Positions 12,894-18,155 of a DNA stretch of 18,155 nt are shown in pieces. Every line of letters begins with the position of its first letter. Position 1 is the first letter of the stretch. The DNA is from an uncultured Oscillospiraceae bacterium (lineage in GTDB: Bacteria > Bacillota > Clostridia > Oscillospirales > Oscillospiraceae). Position numbers and translations under genes: made by a program. The DNA lies in the NCBI GenBank assembly GCA_934590325.1, contig CAKTOW010000027.1, forward strand, positions 1 to 18,155. The letters run 5' to 3'. The notes below the pieces were generated by a model that did no database searches, was not told where the DNA came from, and saw only the letters and a list, made by a program, of their open reading frames with translations.

Positions 12894-14195
12894 TCAGGGT
12901 TTCTTCTTACCCACATAGGCCATCCCGGTCAGAGACAGCACCACACTCACGGCGTACATTCCCACGCCCGTATCTATGGTCTTGGGGGAGCCGGTCTTGC
13001 CCTCGTCCTTCACGGTAGTCGTAGAGTTGTAGTAGTAACATGGCGTTTCCTCTACTGTCGGATACTTGTGCTCCGGCAGAAGCGGTGTGCCATTTGAGTT
13101 AAATCGATACTTGCCGCCAGCAGCAGTGATCTCATTAAAGAAATCTTCCGTTTTCATAAAGTCAAGGGTCTTTTCTGTTCCAGCATCCTGGTACTTAAAG
13201 CAAGCCGTGACATTTTCCGTTTCCACGAAATAATTGTTTTCAAAAACAGGTGTATCAGAAGAAACACCGCCTGCAATACCGCCTAAACGTGTATAAGGTG
13301 TAGTGGCAGTATATTGAGATAGATCCACTTCACCAGCGAAATAGCAATGTCTGATTTCTGTACCTGCACCAACTATGCCTGCAATGCCGCCGAAATCCGT
13401 AGTTCCATTGCCAAGAGGGACCATTTTCCCGGTGGAATAACAATTTATGACCTTTGAGTTCTGAATCAACTGTCCAACAATTCCGCCGGAAGAAGGTGTC
13501 CAAGAAGTCATACCGCCCGTATTGGCGCAATACTGTACGGTACTGTTTTCAGCAAGACCTGCGATACCGCCCATCCAAAATTGGGAGGTGTCCTTCATTA
13601 CTGAAAAATCCCCCTTGTTTTGGCAGTGTTCAATCGTGCTATTTATTGCATATCCGCACATAGCCGCAGTACCGTTAATATATTTATCTGTATCCGTGAA
13701 CGACACATCCGAAACGCAGTCAGAAATTTTGCTGTCTGCTGCAACGCCCGCAACTGTTCCAAAAAAGACGGGGGCAGAATTAGACACATCAAGTTTTCCC
13801 TGAATTGTCAAGCCGGAAATTTTAGCGCCGTAAACCTCACTGAAAAATCCGAAAGACGGATACTCTGTCTTTCCATAGTTTTCGGAAAAATCTAAATTGG
13901 AAATCGTATGCCCGTTTCCGTAAAATTTGCCGCTGAAGTAGTGCAGCAGAGTTCCATCAGCAGCAAATACGCTGCCAATTGGTGTCCACGCAACACCTGT
14001 TAAATCCAAATCCTTATCAAGAGATACAACCGCATCTGTTTTATCGTCATAGTCGCCATTGTCCACCGCTTTTGCAAACTGCAAGAGCTCACCCACCGTG
14101 GTAATGGTCGTCTTTTGCTCTGCAAAAGCAGAAATGGGCACCATTGCCAAGCACAGCACCAACGCAAAAAATATGCCCACTACGCGTTTCTTCAT
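12894..14195 (-). CDS. Cell-surface GLUG-repeat protein with sortase-like tail
   Basis: ATG 14195 follows AAAGGAGGAG. The 433-residue product has a Sec signal peptide, MKKRVVGIFFALVLCLAMVP then ISAFA, with cleavage expected near residue 25. Residues about 30-110 include DLTGVAWTPIG and FSGKFYGNGHTISNL, the usual lead-in to GLUG repeats. About seven GLUG-like repeats of 25-30 residues follow (GGIAGLAENSTVQYCANTG is the clearest, near 209-227), suggesting a beta-helix stalk. The C-terminus has SPKTIDTG (403-410), a membrane helix and the charged tail GKKKP, the order of a sortase signal. The usual motif in Clostridia is SPKTG, so the Ile is unusual. It is markedly richer in A+T than its neighbours and lies between palindromic repeats, which points to acquisition. 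Adhesion is a guess. Confidence 0.85.
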   Translation of the reverse strand: MKKRVVGIFFALVLCLAMVPISAFAEQKTTITTVGELLQFAKAVDNGDYDDKTDAVVSLDKDLDLTGVAWTPIGSVFAADGTLLHYFSGKFYGNGHTISNLDFSENYGKTEYPSFGFFSEVYGAKISGLTIQGKLDVSNSAPVFFGTVAGVAADSKISDCVSDVSFTDTDKYINGTAAMCGYAINSTIEHCQNKGDFSVMKDTSQFWMGGIAGLAENSTVQYCANTGGMTSWTPSSGGIVGQLIQNSKVINCYSTGKMVPLGNGTTDFGGIAGIVGAGTEIRHCYFAGEVDLSQYTATTPYTRLGGIAGGVSSDTPVFENNYFVETENVTACFKYQDAGTEKTLDFMKTEDFFNEITAAGGKYRFNSNGTPLLPEHKYPTVEETPCYYYNSTTTVKDEGKTGSPKTIDTGVGMYAVSVVLSLTGMAYVGKKKP

Positions 14196-14236
14196 TGTAC
14201 ACTCCTCCTTTTATTCTCCCATAGCATACAGGCGGC

Positions 14237-14264
14237 GTCATTCCGTGGGTACCCACGGAATGAC
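14237..14264. repeat. 28-bp perfect palindrome in the surface-protein leader
   Basis: The sequence reads GTCATTCCGTGGGT followed exactly by its reverse complement, with no loop bases. It lies between the minus-strand promoter (14305-14333) and the ATG at 14195, so it would be transcribed into the leader RNA. Confidence 0.8.
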
Positions 14265-14278
14265 GGGAGCTCCCGTCA
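14261..14278. repeat. 18-bp perfect palindrome adjoining the first
   Basis: TGACGGGAGCTCCCGTCA is self-complementary and shares TGAC (14261-14264) with the end of the 28-bp palindrome. The two can form either separate cruciforms or alternative hairpins. Confidence 0.75.
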
Positions 14279-14304
14279 CCGCACATATCAACGCTGTTGG
14301 TCAT

Positions 14305-14333
14305 ATTATACCTGCTTTTCCGCCAAATGTAAA
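14305..14333 (-). promoter_or_regulatory. Promoter of the surface-protein gene
   Basis: On the minus strand TTTACA (plus 14328-14333), 17 bases, TATAAT (plus 14305-14310). The leader to ATG 14195 is about 100 bases and contains both palindromes. Confidence 0.7.
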
Positions 14334-14378
14334 TTCAAAATTTGTGCGCCTTTGACGGAAAAAATTGGGAGAGACTGC

Positions 14379-14804
14379 TCACAGCAGCTTTTCCAGCTCG
14401 CTCTCGCCGTACACCTTGATGCCGTTTTCCTGCAGCAGCGCCGCCGTGACGCCGTCGCCGGCCGTCAGTGTGCCGGTGAACGTCCCGTCATAGATGCGCC
14501 CGCAGCCGCAGGAGGGGCTTTTCTCCTTCAGCACGGCGGCGGTGCAGCCGTACAGCCGCGCCAGACGCAGGGCCTCCTCCGCCCCCCGGCGGTACTCCGC
14601 CGTCACGTCCCGGCCGTCGTTCATCACCACCCGGTCTCCCCTGCGCTCGGAGGGGTTCCGGGGCGTGGACAGCCCGCCCAGCTGCTCCGGGCACACCGGC
14701 ACCGCCAAACCGCGCCGGGCCAGCTCCTGCGCCAGCGGATGGGGCTTGCTCTGCCCGTCGTAGCGGCAGGCGCAGCCCAGCAGACACGCGCTCACCAGTA
14801 TCAT
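14379..14804 (-). CDS. DUF523 protein (TudS-like desulfidase)
   Basis: The start ATG 14804 overlaps the stop of the NUDIX gene (ATGA). The 141-residue product opens MILVSACLLGCACRYDGQSK and has CPEQLGGL (38-45) and KEKSPSCGCGRIYDG (about 94-108). These are the conserved cysteine-bearing motifs of DUF523. A characterised member, TudS, uses a [4Fe-4S] cluster to remove sulfur from 2-thiouracil; cysteines 7, 38 and 99 are the candidates for cluster ligands here. That activity is assigned by family only. It is the last gene of a three-gene overlapping operon with a NUDIX hydrolase and a PPC protein, which would fit salvage or cleaning of modified nucleobases. Confidence 0.82.
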   Translation of the reverse strand: MILVSACLLGCACRYDGQSKPHPLAQELARRGLAVPVCPEQLGGLSTPRNPSERRGDRVVMNDGRDVTAEYRRGAEEALRLARLYGCTAAVLKEKSPSCGCGRIYDGTFTGTLTAGDGVTAALLQENGIKVYGESELEKLL

Positions 14805-15277
14805 CGCGGCAGCTCCTTCCCGTTCAGGGCGGCGTACACCAGCGTGTCCCCCTCATACTGCAGCTTCATGGAGAAAAACGGCGTCCCCGGCTCGTGTATC
14901 CGCCGCAGGAACAGCTTGTCCCCCTCCCATTGGGGCAGCGCCGCCAGCGCGTCCTTGTGCAGCCATTCCAGCACGCCCTCGTCGCACTCCCGCAGCGTCC
15001 CCGTCCAGCCGGTGGCGGTGAACAGATGCATATACTCCCCCTCCCATATATCGGACACGAAGGTGATGACGCCCCTGTACTGATAGTCCGTCAGTGTCAG
15101 CCCGGTCTCCTCCAGCGTTTCCCGGCAGACGCACTCCTCCGGGCTCTCGCCCTCCTCGCACTTGCCGCCCACGCCGATCCACTTGTCGTGGTTCAGGTCG
15201 TTCTGCTTCTTCACCCGGTGCAGCATCAGGTACTCGCCCTTTTCGTTCTCGATATAGCACAGTGTGGTGTTCTTCAT
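14801..15277 (-). CDS. NUDIX hydrolase (MutT/8-oxo-dGTPase-like)
   Basis: ATG 15277 overlaps the preceding stop by four bases; GGAGGCGGAAAG lies just upstream. The 158-residue protein begins MKNTTLCYIENEKGEYLMLH, typical of MutT-like 8-oxo-dGTP diphosphatases. It has an intact NUDIX box at about residues 38-60: G, five residues, E, seven residues, then RETLEETGL, so the metal-binding glutamates are all present. HDKWIGVGGKCEEGESPEEC shows the usual approach to the box. It hydrolyses a nucleoside diphosphate linked to another group; oxidised purine triphosphates are the usual substrate of this subgroup, but this is unproven here. It lies between the PPC and DUF523 genes in one overlapping unit. 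Confidence 0.88.
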   Translation of the reverse strand: MKNTTLCYIENEKGEYLMLHRVKKQNDLNHDKWIGVGGKCEEGESPEECVCRETLEETGLTLTDYQYRGVITFVSDIWEGEYMHLFTATGWTGTLRECDEGVLEWLHKDALAALPQWEGDKLFLRRIHEPGTPFFSMKLQYEGDTLVYAALNGKELPR

Positions 15278-15675
15278 CTTTCCGCCTCCTGAAATACGAT
15301 CTCGTCATAGCCCGTGGCCGCGTCCTGCTCCACGCCGTATACCACCCCGTCCTGCTCCAGCAGCACCAGCTCGCAGGTGGTGTTGATGTACGTCCCGGCC
15401 ATCAGGTGCCCGCCCAGTGTGGTCATGTCCTCCCGGGACAGGGCGATGTGTACATGGCACCGCGCCGCGCTGACCGTACCGTTCAGGGACACGATCTCGC
15501 AGGGCTCCGCGATGTGCCGCACGGTGACGCCGGAGGCGTCCCGCACCCGCGCCTGGGTGACGCAGCCCACCCCGGACAGTATCACTGCCGCCCGCAGTCC
15601 CTCCCGCCGGGCCAGCTCCTCCAGCGACAGCAGCAGGTCATCCCCCCGCCGCAGCCGCAGACACACAGTGCGCAT
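15274..15675 (-). CDS. PPC (DUF296) domain protein
   Basis: I chose the ATG at 15675, with GGGAGG nine bases upstream; GTG 15684 is also in frame but too close to that site. The 133-residue protein is one PPC domain: LRLRRGDDLLLSLEELARRE, GVGCVTQARVRD, CEIVSLNGTVS, HVHIALSREDMTTLGGHLMA and GTYINTTCELVL. These match bacterial PPC proteins, including the GGH motif that in plant AT-hook proteins lies in the trimerising domain. Bacterial members are trimers of unclear role and are often labelled DNA-binding. No AT-hook is present. It heads the operon with the NUDIX and DUF523 genes and is driven by the minus-strand promoter at 15716-15744. Confidence 0.85.
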   Translation of the reverse strand: MRTVCLRLRRGDDLLLSLEELARREGLRAAVILSGVGCVTQARVRDASGVTVRHIAEPCEIVSLNGTVSAARCHVHIALSREDMTTLGGHLMAGTYINTTCELVLLEQDGVVYGVEQDAATGYDEIVFQEAER

Positions 15676-15696
15676 ATACGACACCTCCCACAGTGA

Positions 15697-15725
15697 TTTA
15701 CAATTCCTGTCCCATAGTATATAAT
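15697..15725 (+). promoter_or_regulatory. Promoter of the DUF1653 gene
   Basis: TTTACA (15697-15702), 17 bases, TATAAT (15720-15725). Its -10 shares two bases with the -10 of the opposing promoter. Confidence 0.7.
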
Positions 15726-15744
15726 GTTTCCGTCACCAATGCAA
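15716..15744 (-). promoter_or_regulatory. Promoter of the PPC-NUDIX-DUF523 operon
   Basis: On the minus strand TTGCAT (plus 15739-15744), 17 bases, TATACT (plus 15716-15721). The -35 is a weaker match than that of the plus-strand promoter. Confidence 0.5.
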
Positions 15745-15768
15745 CCCGTTCCCGCAGGAGGATATATT

Positions 15769-15984
15769 ATGTCAACCATCAAACCCGGCCGCTACCGCCA
15801 CTTCAAGGGCAGCGAATATGAGGTCATCGGCACCGCCCGCCACTCCGAGACACTGGAGGAGATGGTGGTCTACCGCGCCCTGTACGGCGAAGGCGGCCTG
15901 TGGGTGCGCCCCGCCGCCATGTGGTCCGAGACCGTGGAGCGCGACGGCTACTGCGGCCCCCGCTTCATTCCGGAGGACGCATGA
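15769..15984 (+). CDS. DUF1653 protein
   Basis: ATG 15769 has CAGGAGGA ten bases upstream. The 71-residue product MSTIKPGRYRHFKGSEYEVI continues with TARHSETLEEMVVYRALYGE and ends LWVRPAAMWSETVERDGY and CGPRFIPEDA. It is a complete DUF1653 domain, a compact beta-fold of unknown function found alone or fused to other domains in many bacteria. The GxYxHFKGxxYEV and E.(M/L)VVYR motifs are clear. The metallopeptidase gene begins on its last bases (ATGA), so the two are translationally coupled. Confidence 0.85.
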   Translation: MSTIKPGRYRHFKGSEYEVIGTARHSETLEEMVVYRALYGEGGLWVRPAAMWSETVERDGYCGPRFIPEDA

Positions 15985-16499
15985 TGCCCGAGTACACCGT
16001 CATTCGCTCCCGCCGCCGCACCCTGGCGCTGGAGGTCACCCGCGACGGCTCCGCCCTGGTGCGCGCCCCCCTGCGCGCCACCGACGCCGACATCGCCCGC
16101 TTTGTGGACAGCCACCGCGCCTGGCTGGAAAAGCACCTGGCCGCCCGCCGGGCGTACATCGCCGCCCACCCGGCGCCCTCCGCGGAGCAGACCGCCCTCT
16201 GGCGCCAACAGGCCAAGGCCCTGCTGCCGCCCCTGGTGGCCCAATGGACCCAGCGCATGGGCGTGCAGCCCGCGGGCATCACCATCACCGCTGCCCGCAC
16301 CCGCTTCGGCAGCTGCTCCGGCAAAAATCGCCTGAGCTTCTCCCTGTACCTGATGGACTACCCGCAGACGGCCATCGAATACGTGGTGGTCCACGAGCTG
16401 GCCCACATCCGCCACCACGACCACTCCCCCGCTTTTTACCGGGAGGTGGAGACCTACCTCCCCGATTGGCGCGCCCGCCGCGCCCTGCTGCGCCGGTGA
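15981..16499 (+). CDS. YgjP-like (M48-type) metallopeptidase
   Basis: Two adjacent ATGs, 15981 and 15984, are available. GGAGGA at 15972-15977 has better spacing to 15984, while 15981 gives an ATGA overlap with the DUF1653 stop; they differ by one Met. The 172-residue product has the YgjP/DUF45 order: MPEYTVIRSRRRTLALEV, RFVDSHRAWLEKHL, RTRFGSCSGKNRLSFSLYLM, then VVVHELAHIRHHDHSPAFY. HELAH (138-142) is the zinc site with its catalytic Glu, and His148 in HDHSPAFY is the likely third ligand. It is cytoplasmic, with no signal peptide. Substrates of this group are poorly known. A terminator follows. Confidence 0.87.
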   Translation: MMPEYTVIRSRRRTLALEVTRDGSALVRAPLRATDADIARFVDSHRAWLEKHLAARRAYIAAHPAPSAEQTALWRQQAKALLPPLVAQWTQRMGVQPAGITITAARTRFGSCSGKNRLSFSLYLMDYPQTAIEYVVVHELAHIRHHDHSPAFYREVETYLPDWRARRALLRR

Positions 16500-16521
16500 T
16501 CTCACGCACACAGACCGTTCG

Positions 16522-16557
16522 CCCGCCGTCCCGCTTCCCGGGGCGGCGGGTTTTCTT
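16522..16557 (+). terminator. Intrinsic terminator after the metallopeptidase gene
   Basis: CCCGCCGTCCC and GGGGCGGCGGG pair with one G-T wobble around a seven-base loop, followed by TTTTCTT. Confidence 0.8.
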
Positions 16558-16578
16558 GTGATTTTCACAAAAAATCAC
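16558..16578. repeat. AT-rich inverted repeat upstream of the lacI promoter
   Basis: GTGATTTT and AAAATCAC are perfect complements around CACAA. TTTTCACAAAAAA is also found directly before the -35 of the ATPase gene (11361-11373), so the two co-regulated loci share it. Confidence 0.5.
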
Positions 16579-16619
16579 GTCTGTTTTCTGTGCGTTTCGG
16601 CAAAAATACAACGCACCCG

Positions 16620-16648
16620 TTGACATCCGCGAACCATGCTGGTAAGAT
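16620..16648 (+). promoter_or_regulatory. Promoter of the lacI-type gene
   Basis: TTGACA (16620-16625), 17 bases, TAAGAT (16643-16648). The operators begin two bases downstream, over the expected transcription start. Confidence 0.7.
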
Positions 16649-16649
16649 A

Positions 16650-16688
16650 GAAAACGTTAGGTGGAAACGTTCCCGGAAATGTTTTCGG
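16650..16688. promoter_or_regulatory. Three tandem LacI-type operator-like sites
   Basis: GAAAACGTTAG (16650-16660), GGAAACGTTCCC (16663-16674) and CCGGAAATGTTTTCGG (16673-16688) have centres 12-13 bases apart. The third matches the operator at 11383-11398 at 15 of 16 positions. Repressor bound here would block its own gene; negative autoregulation is inferred. Confidence 0.65.
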
Positions 16689-16744
16689 CATCTTTCGTTT
16701 TGTTTCGCACCGCCTATCCGTTACAGTAGGAGGCGTGCTCCCGT

Positions 16745-17758
16745 ATGACCATCAAGGATATAGCCAAGCAGTGCAGCGTCAGCGTCAGCACCGTGTCCCG
16801 CGTGCTGAACGACCGCCCCGACGTCAGCGACGACGTGCGGCGGAAGGTGCTCTCCGCCATCAAGGCCAGCAACTACATTCCCAACAACAGTGCCCGCGAC
16901 CTGGTGCGCACCAAATCGGATGCCATTGGCCTGGTGGTGCGCGGCGTGTCCAACCCCTTCTACACCGACATCATCCGCGCCATCGAGCGTACCATCACCG
17001 ACGCGGGCTTCACCATGGTGATGCAGCAGATCGGTGCCTGCGACGACGAGATCAAATGCGCCGCCGTCATGGAGCGCGAGAAGCGCCTGCGGGGCATCGT
17101 GTTCCTGGGCGGCCGGTTCGACTACGCACCGGCGGACCTGGCACTGCTGAACGTCCCCTTCGTCTGCTGCTCCTTCTCCAACCGCTACGGCACACTGATT
17201 GAGGGCGAGTATTCCTCCGTGTCCATCGCCGACGGCGACACCGCCCGCCAGGCGGTGGAGGAACTCTACCGTCACGGCCACCGGCAGATCGCCGCGCTGA
17301 TCTCCCGGCCCGACGACCAGTCCATCAGCCAGCTGCGGTACGAGGGCTACGTCCAGGCACTGGAGGGTCACGGCATCCCCGTGGACCCCGACCTGGTGAT
17401 ATGCACCGGCGGCTTCGGCGTCAAGGACGCCTACGAGGCTGTGCGGGCCCGGCTGGACGAGGGTGCGGAGTTTACCGCCCTGTTCGCCATCGCCGACTCC
17501 ATGGCCATCGGCGCCATGCGGGCGCTGATGGACGCCGGCAAGCGCGTCCCCCAGGACTGCTCCGTCATCGCCATCGACGGCCTGGAGCTGTCCGCCTACA
17601 TCGAACCTCCCCTGACCACCCTGTGTCAGCCCATGGAGGAAATGGGCCGCCGCAGCGCCGAGATACTGGTGGACATGGTGCTGCACAAGGGCTCCCACGC
17701 CTGTGAGATACTGCCCACCACCCTGCGCAAGGGCGCCTCGGTGATCGATATCAAGTAG
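16745..17758 (+). CDS. LacI-family transcriptional repressor
   Basis: ATG 16745 follows TAGGAGG (about 16726-16732). The 337-residue protein opens MTIKDIAKQCSVSVSTVSRV, the LacI helix-turn-helix, with the hinge helix at about residues 48-58 (NNSARDLVRTK). The periplasmic-binding-like effector domain follows: IGLVVRGVSNPFYTDIIRAI, then GHRQIAALISRPDD, ALFAIADSMAIGAMRAL and VIAIDGLELSAYIEPPLTTL. The effector is probably the sugar carried by the adjoining transporter, but the pocket residues do not let me name it. It is likely to repress itself, the binding-protein gene downstream and the ATPase gene 5 kb upstream through the shared operators. The gene is complete and 50 bases separate it from the lipoprotein gene. 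Confidence 0.9.
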   Translation: MTIKDIAKQCSVSVSTVSRVLNDRPDVSDDVRRKVLSAIKASNYIPNNSARDLVRTKSDAIGLVVRGVSNPFYTDIIRAIERTITDAGFTMVMQQIGACDDEIKCAAVMEREKRLRGIVFLGGRFDYAPADLALLNVPFVCCSFSNRYGTLIEGEYSSVSIADGDTARQAVEELYRHGHRQIAALISRPDDQSISQLRYEGYVQALEGHGIPVDPDLVICTGGFGVKDAYEAVRARLDEGAEFTALFAIADSMAIGAMRALMDAGKRVPQDCSVIAIDGLELSAYIEPPLTTLCQPMEEMGRRSAEILVDMVLHKGSHACEILPTTLRKGASVIDIK

Positions 17759-17759
17759 T

Positions 17760-17783
17760 TTTTTGCATCAGCAGATGTAAAAA
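17760..17783 (+). terminator. AT-rich hairpin between lacI and the binding-protein gene
   Basis: TTTTTGCATC and GATGTAAAAA pair over ten bases around AGCA with one G-T wobble. It has no GC-rich core, so it is a weak or partial terminator, or an RNA-stability element that sets different levels for the regulator and the abundant binding protein. Confidence 0.45.
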
Positions 17784-17808
17784 TAAAATCAAAAAAGGAG
17801 TAAATATC

Positions 17809-18155
17809 ATGAAGAAGTTTCTTGCAATGCTTCTGGCTCTCGTGATGGCCCTGTCTCTGGTGGCCTGCGGTGAGAAGAAGGACGACACCAATACCGATGG
17901 CAATACCACCGCCACCGGCAAGGTGTATTATCTGAACTTTAAGCCTGAGTCCGACGACGCGTGGAAGGCTCTGGCCGCCACCTACACCGAGAAGACCGGC
18001 GTGCCCGTCAAGATCTTCACCGCCGCCTCCGGCGAGTATGAGTCCACCCTGGTGTCCGAGATGGACAAGGAAGACGCTCCCACCCTGTTCCAGTGCAACG
18101 AGGGCGGCGTGGCTACCTGGGGTGAGTTCTGCTACGACCTGAGCAGCAGCGACGT
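17809..18155 (+). CDS. Sugar ABC transporter substrate-binding lipoprotein, N-terminal part
   Basis: ATG 17809 has AAAAGGAG ten bases upstream. The frame is open to the window edge, giving 115 residues of a protein that is normally about 420. The signal sequence MKKFLAMLLALVMALSLVAC ends in a lipobox (LVAC), so Cys20 should be lipid-modified and the protein anchored to the outer face of the membrane. After a short Asp/Thr/Asn linker, VYYLNFKPESDDAWKALAAT, then YTEKTGVPVKIFTAASGEYE, is the start of an extracellular solute-binding domain family 1 (carbohydrate type). The permease genes should lie to the right. It probably captures the sugar taken up with the ATPase at 11584, under control of the LacI protein. 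Confidence 0.9.
   Translation, partial: MKKFLAMLLALVMALSLVACGEKKDDTNTDGNTTATGKVYYLNFKPESDDAWKALAATYTEKTGVPVKIFTAASGEYESTLVSEMDKEDAPTLFQCNEGGVATWGEFCYDLSSSD

Noticed and set aside
14089..14304. 71-codon minus-strand frame beginning in the palindromes (MTNSVDMCGDGSSRH)
   Set aside because: It overlaps the signal-peptide region of the GLUG gene in another frame and reads through palindromic repeats; it looks spurious.
14115..15083. 322-codon plus-strand frame over the DUF523 and NUDIX genes
   Set aside because: It crosses the palindromes and two well-supported minus-strand genes, and shows no domain.

Overview
The window reads as a G+C-rich, low-repeat chromosome of a gut-type Clostridia (Oscillospiraceae/Ruminococcaceae-like; an inference). 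The clues are an AAGGAGG-type ribosome site in front of almost every gene, consensus -35/-10 promoters, a lysine-rich UgpC/MsmX-type sugar ATPase, a PPC-domain protein, a DUF523 protein, and conjugation genes of the kind carried by Firmicutes integrative elements.

Positions 1-3700 are the end of an integrative/conjugative or mobilizable element. They hold the tail of a DNA adenine methylase, a small Cys-rich conserved protein, a truncated DUF3849-like gene overlapping a DUF6329-like gene across a perfect 13-bp hairpin, a repeat-rich 320-bp gap that is the best oriT candidate, a ribbon-helix-helix-like accessory protein and a MobP3-like relaxase. The element seems to stop soon after the relaxase: only a 21-codon ORF with a good ribosome site and a hairpin follow.

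Positions 3700-7030 hold a YgjV-family membrane protein behind a promoter and a possible attenuator, an unrecognised minus-strand 55-aa ORF, and a PucR-family regulator (17-bp perfect operator at its promoter) with a hexapeptide acetyltransferase directly downstream. A second small minus-strand ORF without a clear start lies in the gap that follows.

Positions 7030-11350 are housekeeping: a HAD-IIA phosphatase, the CCA-adding enzyme (minus strand), murC, and a YbaK/ProX-type aminoacyl-tRNA deacylase overlapping murC by one base. cca and murC fire from two antiparallel promoters whose -10 boxes share two bases.

Positions 11350-12760 carry a sugar-ABC ATPase gene. Its promoter contains a 16-bp LacI-type operator that matches, at 15 of 16 bases, one in front of the LacI gene at 16745. 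That LacI gene is followed by a sugar-binding lipoprotein which runs off the window. The sequence therefore suggests one regulon split into two loci about 5 kb apart. The ATPase leader is unusual: about 110 structured bases separate a strong Shine-Dalgarno from the start codon.

Between the two loci lies an AT-rich surface-protein gene (GLUG repeats, degenerate sortase signal). Palindromic GTCATTCCG elements flank it, and it looks acquired. Next is a tightly overlapping minus-strand operon (PPC protein, NUDIX hydrolase, DUF523/TudS-like) diverging, again through overlapping promoters, from a DUF1653 gene and a YgjP-like metallopeptidase. I found no CRISPR array, rRNA, tRNA or complete insertion sequence.
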